From: Owenia fusiformis
Lineage: Eukaryota > Annelida > Polychaeta > Sabellida > Oweniidae
DNA length: 64,000 bases
NCBI GenBank assembly: GCA_903813345.2
Contig: CAIIXF020000001.1
Location: 12,915,915 to 12,979,914 of the forward strand
Direction of reading: 5' to 3'
Below are positions 23,101-32,200 of the stretch, in pieces. A program made the translations under genes and the position numbers. Positions within the stretch are counted from its first letter, which is position 1. Each line of letters starts with the position of its first letter. The notes below the pieces were generated by a model. The model was not told where the DNA came from, ran no database searches, and saw only the letters and a list, made by a program, of their open reading frames with translations.

Positions 23101-25763
23101 ATAGATATGTATCGAGAGGATGCATAGAATTACAAAACGCGTCGTGTTTACAGCAGTTTTAGGGTAAGTACTCTATTATCGCCCGCTCCTGGATTTTGAG
23201 AAATATTTTTTTCCTGATATATTCTTCAATTCTTGTTGATTCCTCGATGTTTCTTGAACTTTGTGAAGCGGGGTGGGCGCTTATTAGAGAGTGGGCGGTA
23301 ATTACAGAGAATACGGTATACAAATGATTTTCTTTAAATATGAGAAAATTAATTTGACATATACATGTGTAGTACTAATAGCGCATAAAACTACTCTACA
23401 ATCTACATCTAAAAAACCCTGCTAGTTTTTCCCTGATTTCAGAAATGATCTCATATAATTATTACATAATATTCATAATCAAATTCATAGGCCTACCTCA
23501 AATTCGAGTGCTTCCCCATCTGCTTTCTTTTTATCTATTCCTTGGAAGATTTCATCACAGAATAGTGGCACAATACCTAAAAGATACAAAAATGAAAAAA
23601 TGTCATCAACTTGTAAGCTACATATTCATATTATGAAAGTCAGGTATGATTCATGCGGTTGCAAGCTATCTTAATTAAGGTCAACAAATAAGGCCTTTTT
23701 GCTTGATCTCCCACTCGCCTATACTCGCCTATACTGCTGTGACAATGTTAACCCCAAACACCAGTCACAAAAAACAATGGCTATCTAGGAGTTTCACATA
23801 AACTGAAAGAACTACATCAATCAGATAAAAGTACTGATGAATATTTCATTAAATAAAATTTGCCTACCTTTGTTAACTCCATATCCAACCATGGACCAAC
23901 TCTTCCCAGAACCAGTTTGTCCGTAAGCAAAGAGAGTAGAATTGAAACCTTCCCAGGCATTCTTTAGCACTCCTTTTCCAAGGTCATCATACACTGTCCT
24001 CTGCAAGGCAAATAACATATTAAACAACATGTGATTGATAAGTTTTGATGGCTTAATTCATGATTTATTTTGGTTAGGGTGTGTTTGAAAAACCAGATTG
24101 ACAAAATGTTCAGAAATGAACAATACAATTTCTATTGGACGCATCTCACAACCAACTTTGGATAAATAGAACACAAACAATGACCTGATGAAAAGATGGG
24201 GATCAAACAGGGTTAAATCTTCTTCCCCCAGGACAGATGTAAGAAAATGGGTTTATAATTATAGCTTGAAATTACCTCGTGATAATTCAATTCTAAAATT
24301 GGAGTATACCTACCTAAACCAGTATAAAGTACATGTAGTAAATGGTTTATCTAGTGCTAAGACCATCATGGAATTAGATAATACATGGTAGGATAAAAGA
24401 GAAGACTTATTTTACCTGATCTGCAAATTTTTTCCCATTTGGGTGACTAGTATCCTTTCCATAATAACCATTGCCATCATCTTTACAGCCATCGTGAGAC
24501 CAGTAGCTGTAGTCAAAAGCGAATGACCTTGGTTCTTCATTGGGATTTTCGGGATCTTGGATATAACTATTGGGCCCCTTCATGTCAATGATCAGCTTAG
24601 CATTGCGCTGTCTTTCACGTTTATTGTGCAGAATGTTAAGGATGGTTTACTACATGTAGTGAATGATTGTTACAATTGAAATTATCTGATGTCCTGAAAT
24701 TGCTGTTTAAAAGATATAACGGTCTGCGGTATTTAGATACCCCGAAACCTCGTGGAAATGAGCAAATTCTACCCTCTGAAAAGATCTAGAAGTTTTTTTA
24801 CAGATAAGATCTTTATGACCGTAAAAATAACTTAGGGGATTTTAGAACATAACAATGACATTTAGATTGTTCAATCATGAAAATCAAGATTTTTTTATTT
24901 GTATTTAGTCTACTGTGTTGCATGGGATTACCAATAATTGTTGTAATTATGCTGCATAAGGTTGCCAGTGATTGTTGTAGTTGTGTTGCATGAGAATACA
25001 AGTGAATGTTGTAATTATGTTGCATGAGGTGGTCAGTGATTGTTGTAATTGTGTTGCATGAGGTGGTCAGTGATTGTTGTAATCATGTTGCATGAGATTA
25101 CAAGTGAATGTTGTAATTGTGTTGCATGAGGTGGTCAGTGATTGTTGTAGTTGTGTTGCATGAGATTACAAGTGATTGGTGTAAAGCCATTGTGTTGCAT
25201 GAGGTGGTCAGTGATTGTTGTAATCATGTTGCATGAGATTACAAGTGAATGTTGTAATTGTGTTGCATGAGGTGGTCAGTGATTGTTGTAATTGTGTTGC
25301 ATGAGATTACAAGTGATTGTTGTAGTTGTGTTGCATGAGGTGTGGTCAGTGATTGTTGTAATCATGTTGCATGAGACTGCTATTGATTGTTGTAATCGTG
25401 TAATGTACTAGAATATGGAGTAGTTATCACACTAGGGAGTATAAACTGAATATGAATGGAGTGTGGGTGTGCACATCTTTTTGATAAATTATTCAGTACA
25501 TGCCTATGAAAACAATGCAGCATAAAATCAATTAGCAATTTATCAGTTATTCACTATTTGATGATATTTACAAATAGTACAATGTGCAACATTTGTACTT
25601 AGCTATTGTATAATGCAAACCACGTACTTGTTTGTGTATCAAACATGAAACAGCCTGTGCAGGCTAAAATGAATTCCAACCTGACTTGTAACATTAATCA
25701 TGCATTTTAAAAGGATATGAAAGGGCGCACCCTTACAGCAACTTTGACACTTTCCTCTGCCAT
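11077..25763 (-). CDS. KIF28: Kinesin-3 motor, KIF28/KLP-6 type, 21 exons, 987 aa
   Basis: Plus-end-directed microtubule motor of the kinesin-3 family; the nematode relative KLP-6 works in cilia with polycystins. Exons on the minus strand: 25763-25719, 24625-24416, 24000-23868, 23576-23497, 22278-22164, 21467-21356, 21022-20713, 20183-20123, 19700-19521, 19014-18890, 18660-18491, 17912-17635, 17355-17207, 16813-16679, 14904-14758, 13680-13534, 12991-12866, 12508-12356, 12062-11982, 11733-11595, 11144-11077. The sum is 2964 nt and every junction keeps frame. The motor (about 1-360) starts [15 protein letters not shown] and has P-loop GQTGSGKS (112-119), switch I NATSSR (to 233) and switch II DLAGSE (264-269). 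Then come a short coiled segment (about 370-455), an FHA domain (about 468-575), a C2-like stalk domain (about 780-866) and a short helical region. All introns are GT-AG except intron 1 (AT-AC). The C-terminus is a CaaX box. Confidence 0.93.
13040..13215. repeat. Dispersed 'acctgt...gaacacctct' repeat
   Basis: Contains several variants of (t)gaacacctct next to a gtaaaacctgt start and a taactgtat end. Similar sequence recurs at 19310-19460, 27720-27905 and 32497-32562 and, more diverged, near 45230. No family is assigned. Confidence 0.45.
15043..16620. repeat. 60-61-bp minisatellite in kinesin intron 14
   Basis: About 25 head-to-tail copies of a unit containing cccatttctagtctga, cctcacattaagctcaatc and cccactaaccctct. 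Variants with 'gatcctcac' and 'gacctcac' alternate, suggesting a 121-bp higher-order unit. The last copies are decayed and end about 60 nt from the donor of exon 14 (16679). Confidence 0.9.
19310..19460. repeat. Dispersed 'gaacacctct' repeat
   Basis: Shares tagtgaacacctctcgctag and caggttttactgcactg-type segments with 13040-13215, 27720-27905 and 32497-32562. Lies in kinesin intron 9, between exons 9 and 10. Confidence 0.4.
20565..20690 (+). repeat. Degenerate Helentron-like copy with tandem core
   Basis: Left end TGTCATGACCTGCCATTTGT, a core of about three short repeats containing gatgccaaacaccaact, and a right end ATGTGACCAC that lacks the second half of the terminal hairpin seen in the copies at 36559-36715 and 37282-37409. 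Lies just outside the donor of kinesin exon 7. Confidence 0.5.
22547..23317. mobile_element. Non-autonomous hAT-like transposon, 8-bp target duplication
   Basis: A 771-bp element with termini ACCGTATTCTCTGTAATTA and its inverse TAATTACAGAGAATACGGT (19 bp). ATACAAAT flanks it exactly on both sides (22539-22546, 23318-23325). An 8-bp duplication suits hAT, though other superfamilies also make 8 bp. A second internal terminus-like motif (gagagaatacggt, about 22725) hints at internal rearrangement. No transposase frame. Lies in kinesin intron 4. Confidence 0.78.
24626..25718 (-). other. U12-type AT-AC intron (kinesin intron 1)
   Basis: This 1093-nt intron begins ATATCCTTTT and ends TCCTTAACATTCTGCAC. 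TCCTTAAC (24642-24635) matches the U12 branch-site consensus, with the branch A about 10-11 nt from the terminal AC. No GT donor or AG acceptor here keeps the motor sequence: reading upstream of the AC boundary in frame soon meets a stop codon. The intron also holds a minisatellite. Confidence 0.88.
24915..25405. repeat. ~33/66-bp minisatellite inside the U12 intron
   Basis: About 14 subunits of roughly 33 bp alternate two types: one with gttgcatgaggtggtcagtg, one with gttgcatgagattacaagtg, each followed by attgttgtaatt. The array fills nearly half of kinesin intron 1. Confidence 0.85.
25719..25763 (-). CDS. KIF28: Kinesin exon 1 (start codon and beta-1 strand)
   Basis: A 45-nt coding exon, too short for a simple ORF scan, encodes [15 protein letters not shown], the first strand of a kinesin motor. 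It is placed because exon 2 opens with NKRER, so the join gives the conserved [13 protein letters not shown]. The exon is followed directly by ATATCCTTTT, the U12-type AT-AC donor consensus. Confidence 0.9.
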
Positions 25764-27719
25764 ATTGCCCTGTTATATATCAAGCAACTCCTGGTCAAAT
25801 TGCTTCTAAATCCAATGACAGTATATTGTGATATCCTCCAAGTAATCCAAGTGTAAGGTAGTTTCAGTAACACCTGGCAGCCATATTGGATTTAAGTTTA
25901 CCTATTACCTAGCAACTAGCCAGGTCAAATCAATAAGTGTATTGAAATAGTTAATACTGAATGGGTAGTTTAGCACTGGTAGGCATAATAGAGTTCAATA
26001 TTTAGTATGGTTGTGGAAACTCTATGATAAATAGCCTCTCTTGCTGTTTGCCTTTCTTAGAATATTTATGTTATTATTTTAAGTACATACTTACACTGAC
26101 TAAACAGTTAATCATTAATACTGTACAATGTACTTTAATGTACTTTCCATTGGTTTAAACAATACTTGATTGAAAAAATAATGTACTTAACATTAAACCA
26201 CTTTATAAAATCAGATTAGAAATCATTATTGAATTAATTTTGATCTTTGTTTAAAAAGTTGTGTCATGCTACATAAATATATTGCCAAATATCATCAAAT
26301 GTCAAGTAAAGATAATACAAGTTGGAATCCATGGTATAATTTCACAATCAACATACTGTAAGAATCATCTCAAGTTGCTGCTCATTTGAAATATTGCTGC
26401 TCATTTGAAAAGTTGATGCTCATTTGAAAAGTGAGATTTTAAATAATATGTAGTGTTCCACATTTGAACAGTTATCCTAAGTACCCTTTTCAATAAAAAA
26501 ATTATTATTTAATTGGAAATATTTGATTGCTTTGCGATAGGATTGCTTCAACTATATCCCTGTCTATTCATAGCCGTCATTTTAATAATCCCGAAGATAA
26601 ATCCCAGGATTAAATCTAATAAATTATTCTGCTTATACTATATGCTGATATTTACTGCTGCATTGTTAAGTGTATAAATCAATCAACATATCTACAAATA
26701 AAACATTTTTGACCTTTAATATGCCAATAAATATTTCAATATTTACAATTAAGATGAAAATATATTTCTATTTGTTTTTCAACTAATCAGGCTTAGTTTA
26801 ACACAAACTTGCTAGAAAGAAAAAATAAACTCGACATTGGTAATCCATTGAAAAACACATAAGAATATACTGTATTTGTCTTTAATTTGGCACTACTTAA
26901 TTTCGTGATTTTTTATTTTTGGGTCTATTGGTGTCTATTTAATTTTGTGGTTTTCAAGTTTCCCCGAATTCCTCCTGTCCTAGAAAATTCAAAATACTCA
27001 TTGTCAGTGTTGTTGATGAACAAGTTCTACAATATTTCTTGTTGTTTATATACATATCTTTAATATTTCTTTTTGTTTCTATCAATTTAAACTGCCCGTC
27101 CATCTTGGTTCATTCTTAATACTGGGAATGCAAAAAAAGAAAAATACATGTCAAATTCCCAGGGATTTTGGCGACTATTCAATTTGGCAATTTTTTTAAT
27201 TCGCCAATTTAAAACGCTCACCCAATTAAAGACATATACGATACACTTTGGCACCATTTTATGACTTATTATAGAGAGAGATGCGGTTGGGAGACATGCA
27301 TGGATAGGAATAAAGATTGTTTATCGTTTTTCAAGGTGGTCAGCATTTCAGAAAAAATCATTTGCACCAGTTACAATAGCTACCTCCTACCTAAACAACT
27401 TAATAATACAATACAAATCTCCTTATTGAGAGTACATTGTTTATCATTCAATGAAAATGTAAAGTTTTTTCATGAAGTCTTTGATGTCCAAGAAATAAAA
27501 ATAAAAACATGTCTGGATTCAATAACAATATCCATATTTAATTAACTAATTTTATTTTAATTACATATATTTGTTTTACTTTCAACACATCAGATACATC
27601 CTGTTCTTCATTAATTAGTCTTTTAATCTGATGTCAGTCAATGTTAGATAAACATTTGGAAAGTGATTAATCAGTATTTATACGATATAATTTGAGCAAA
27701 TTTTTATAGAACTTGTGCT

Positions 27720-27905
27720 AATTACGAAAAGTGTTCATATAAGAAAGGCTAATTTTTCAAACATGACTATTCAAGTTGAGAGGTGTTCACATTTCAGGGA
27801 TATTTAAACTTAGGGGTCTATGGAATGAAAAAACCTGAACCGTAAAAGTGGTCCATTTAGGAGGTGTTCAGATTAGCCAAGTGTTCGGACACACAGGTTC
27901 CAAAG
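27720..27905. repeat. Dispersed 'gtgttcac / aggttc' repeat
   Basis: Contains gagaggtgttcacattt and aaaaaacctgaaccgtaaaa, the inverse-oriented relatives of the gaacacctct repeats at 13040, 19310 and 32497. Confidence 0.4.
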
Positions 27906-28998
27906 TACCTAGAACTGGACTACAGAACTGTTTTGTCATAGTTGCCTAGAAAGTATCTCCACATTTAATCCTGAGATTCATCTTCATATTAATCTTTTTA
28001 TGATTAATGGCTGAGAAAATGATTAATTACAACTTCACATTTTTGTTTACTGATTGTCAACTCAACCTGACATGTCAGTCCATTACTGTGTAGCCCTAAT
28101 GGAGTTAATGGGCATTTAACTTTGTGAATCATTAATTAAAACCCTACTTTTCAATACACATTAATCATGATACAATTTTTGATACAATTTATCATAACAC
28201 AGAATTAATTGTGATTGTATTGGGAAACCCTTGAAAATGTTAATTGATTTCATATTTCATATTTTATGCTGTATCAGACAGTGTTATCTTAGAATCATAT
28301 TTTTGTGTTCAATTATTTCAGAATTTGGAAATATTCTGAAAAGGGAGACATTTCTTTCATGCAAGATACAGAAACATTAAAACAAAGATTCTAATTTGAA
28401 AATACTTTATTGGTGGCTCATATAAAAATAATTACATTTAAACTTGACTCTTGTTAACCTTGGATTGTTATCCAAAATTATTATTTCATTTTATTTAGAG
28501 CTCTTATAATATAGCTCAGAATGAAATAACATTCACGGTGAATTTTTATTTTACATTTCATTTTTTGACTGGTCAACAGGTACTGAACAACAGTCAGTAT
28601 TCATAATATTATATAGGAAATTATTGACATCCTGAGTCATTTCATAATAATTTACAAATTTGAAATTTCACCAGATGAAACTCTCTGTTCATGCATGATG
28701 TTTATCAAGTATGCAGCAGTTACATTTCAATTCAATATTATCGAATGCCCTTCAATTTTCACACATAATCATTCCCATTATGGGCTTTCGAAGAAGCACC
28801 CGCCCTTGGAAAAATCATGAGGATGCCCTTTCCCATGTTGGGCATAAATATGAATGGCTTAAAGTCCTGTTTTTAATGCACAATCGATCTCTGTATCTCA
28901 TTTCCTCATTGCACTGATCCACTTGAGGTTAAGATTCATTGTTTGCAATACATGTGCACAGTTGCACCCTTAGTCAGACAATGCCCAGGCCAGACAAA

Positions 28999-29156
28999 TA
29001 CAGGGTAAGTCAAAAAGATAACCCAAACAAATTTTAATATTTCAGTCATTCAGCATGGGTTTAATTGTGCAAAATATAATTTCATTAAACCCATGCTGAA
29101 TGATTGAGTTATCAACATACATGTGTTTGAGTTACCTTTTTTTGGCTCAACCTGTA
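28999..29156. repeat. TACAGGGTAAGTC mini-element
   Basis: 158 bp starting TACAGGGTAAGTCAAAAAGA and ending TTTTTTTGGCTCAACCTGTA. An internal hairpin is built on cattcagcatgggttta and its complement. Same short-element family as 681-730, 3172-3244 and 34829-34912. Confidence 0.6.
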
Positions 29157-29216
29157 TGCTGATTAGAAATTGGTTTTCTTTAGAAATACACATGTATTTA
29201 AAGGGCCTTATGTTTT

Positions 29217-32200
29217 CTATGAAGCATCATCCTGTTGGTCAAGGAATTCATTGAGTGTAGCAGCATCAAGTGGAATCATCAATTGCTCAACACCATCATA
29301 GTTCTACAACATAGAAACAAAGTCCTTCTTGGAGATTACCAGTTAAGGGGGTCAGTCGTTGTTGCTATTTTTGGATTGATGTTTACCTGTCCATCTACCC
29401 TCTACATATATGTAGACACCTACCTAGCTACCTACATATCTACCTAGTACATGTTAATCTATTAACTATGGTATTCATCTTGTGCACAAATACCAGTGAT
29501 ATCCCCTGTTTTTTTCTCAACATGGTGTTAAATCTAATTTGACTTGTTCTGGTCAAGCCATGTCAATAATCCTTTTGACAAGTTGCAAACAGATTTCCAA
29601 CAAGTTGGCATTTACAATAGAATTTAAAAAAGTAAAGGATTTCAAACAGAATACTTCACCTAGTTCTTCCAATGCTGCACTAACTACATTTTAATTGATT
29701 TTAAATCACATACCTTTTTAGATCTGATAAGTTTGTGGTCCTTGAACTCTACAAGTTGAGTGTTAAGAGTCTGGTCACTGTTCACTAAGAAAGCTTCTCT
29801 GCACTTCTGATAGAGATCTTGAAATGACATGCCTGCAATCACAAGAATTGAAAACAATTGGAAGCTAATTTACAGACAGACAGACAGTATATGGTTACAG
29901 AATGATGATGTTCAACAGATAACACCAGGCAAGAATTCTATGACCCTCACAACACAGAACAGACTGTTTTTTTAAGTTTTTATTTCATTCATTTGAAAGT
30001 TAGTTTAATTTAGTTAAATATTTATTAGAGTCTCACGCTGTAAATATATCAAATACAATAAATACATAAAAATACATAAAAGATATTACATGTTTTGCAC
30101 TAAAATTGAATAAAAACACACAGCCCAGCCGGCACCGGCTTATGAGAGACTTTTTACATTTCATAACACTGAATAGTTTTAAATTATAAGTCTATTTGAC
30201 ATCGTAATACCAATTGTCTTTGCTAGTATGCGTTGCAATGAAGGGGTGCACATTATATTACAGTATTTCCCTAATGATGGAAGGTTTTCAAAGTCAGGAA
30301 TTATCTCTAGTTCTTTGAAAAAGGTTAAAACCTAATGTTTCATGTAAGGGACAGTCAATTAGAAAGTGTTGCTCGTCTTCAATAGACTCATTTGAACATG
30401 AACAAGTCCTGTCCGCAAGGGGAGTGGCACTGTATCTCCCTGTTTCTATTTTTAATGGAAGTGTCCCTGATTGCATCCGGGCTATGTTACTTCTTTGTTG
30501 TTTGCTTAGTGTCAAAGTAACATAACTCTCTGGCTCTAAAGCATGGTGCTTATGGATCCTGTAAGTCCGCAATTTGTTGCCATTCACTGGGTTGCGCCAA
30601 TCGTTCCAGAGTTCCTTGAACCAGAGATCATTGTCGATTTCCACAAGCCGTTGTTTGACAAGCTCGAGTTTACGTTTGACCCCATACCCCATTGAAACAT
30701 ACCAATACCAATATTGATACAGAACAGACTCAACAGTCTATACACACACCCACTTATGCAGACATCCACCCACTTATGAAGACATGCACCCACTTATGCA
30801 GACACGCACCTGCTTATGAAGACATTCACCCACTTATGTAGACATGCACCCACTTATGAAGACATGTACCCACTTATGAAGACATGCACCCACTTATGAA
30901 GACATGCACCCACTTATGCAGACACGCATCTGCTTATGTAGACATGCACCCACTTATGAAGACATGCACCCACTTATGAAGACATGCACCCACTTATGAA
31001 GACATGCACCCACTTATGCAGACATGCACCCACTTATGAAGACATGCACCCACTTATGCAGACAAGCACCCACTTATGAAGACATGCACCCACTTATGCA
31101 GACACGCACCCACTTATGAAGACATGCACCCACTTATGAAGACATTCACCCACTTATGTAGACATGCACCCACTTATGAAGACATGCACCCACTTATGAA
31201 GACATGCACCCACTTATGCAGACATGCACCCACTTATGAAGACATGCACCCACTTATGCAGACAAGCACCCACTTATGAAGACATGCACCCACTTATGCA
31301 GACACGCACCCACTTATGAAGACATGCACCCACTTATGCAGACACGCACCTGCTTCTGTAGATATGCACCCACTTATGTAGACATGCACCCACTTATGCA
31401 GACACGCACCCAATTATGCAGAAATGCACCCATGTATGTAGACACGCACCCACTTATGAAGACACGCACACATGTATGTAAACACACACCCACTTATGCA
31501 GACACGTACCCACTTATGTAGACACACATCCACTTATACAGACACGCACCCACTTATGCAGACATGCACCCATGTATGTAGACACATACCCACTTATGCA
31601 GACAAGCGCGCACTTATGAAGACATGCACCCACATACTCACACACTTGTGATTCTATAAAATAACTCAACTAACCTGAATACTGAGGATTGTCTTTATTG
31701 TCAAGTTGATATCTGACCAGCAAGAGAAAGATTCCCTTAGCATTCGGGGTAAGACTCCTCATAACATGGGTGAGAGAGCTCAGAGCCAGGACACCCGATT
31801 GTTGCACTAATAAAGAGTTCTCATATGAAGTCTCCTCTATGTATGGCTCAAATGTTGTGACATCATACCACAACCAATTGAAGCCACTAGATTTTCTTTG
31901 GTCCCAGACTGGAAAAATGAGAATAAAATGAGTACAATATATTTATTTATTCTTCATTTTGTTTATTCATATTTAACTAAAAAAAACAGCAACTCTAAGG
32001 AGTAGCAAATCCCACCGAAGAAAATAATAATAATAAGTGACCATCTTGAAAATTTCTTCTTGAGCAGTGCTCCTTTGTCCAGAGGTAGCAGCATATAAAT
32101 TTGAACCAAATCTGTAAACTGGTATTTGAGTTATCAAAGATCACATTTTTAACAACAAATGGCAGCCATTTTGATAAATAGTGGCCATCTTGAAAATATC

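Larger units (their letters stand above)
25764..29216. other. Intergenic between ORC2 3' end and kinesin start
   Basis: 3.45 kb between two minus-strand genes. The kinesin promoter should lie in its left part, but no TATA-like or initiator signal stands out. It contains a dispersed gaacacctct repeat (27720-27905) and a hairpin element (28999-29156). No additional exon was supported. Confidence 0.5.

Noticed and set aside
24626-24660. Ordinary GT-AG acceptor (acatgtag) for kinesin exon 2
   Set aside because: Using that AG puts a stop codon in frame and breaks the VRPFNKRER motif; the AC boundary with a U12 branch site fits exactly.
31076-31521. Open frames with a repeating Met-Lys-Thr-Cys-Thr-His peptide
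   Set aside because: They are frames through the 20-bp minisatellite; the unit is not a multiple of 3 and no flanking coding sequence joins them.
30733-31640. Possible CRISPR-like array
   Set aside because: Units are contiguous with no spacers and the DNA is eukaryotic; it is a minisatellite.
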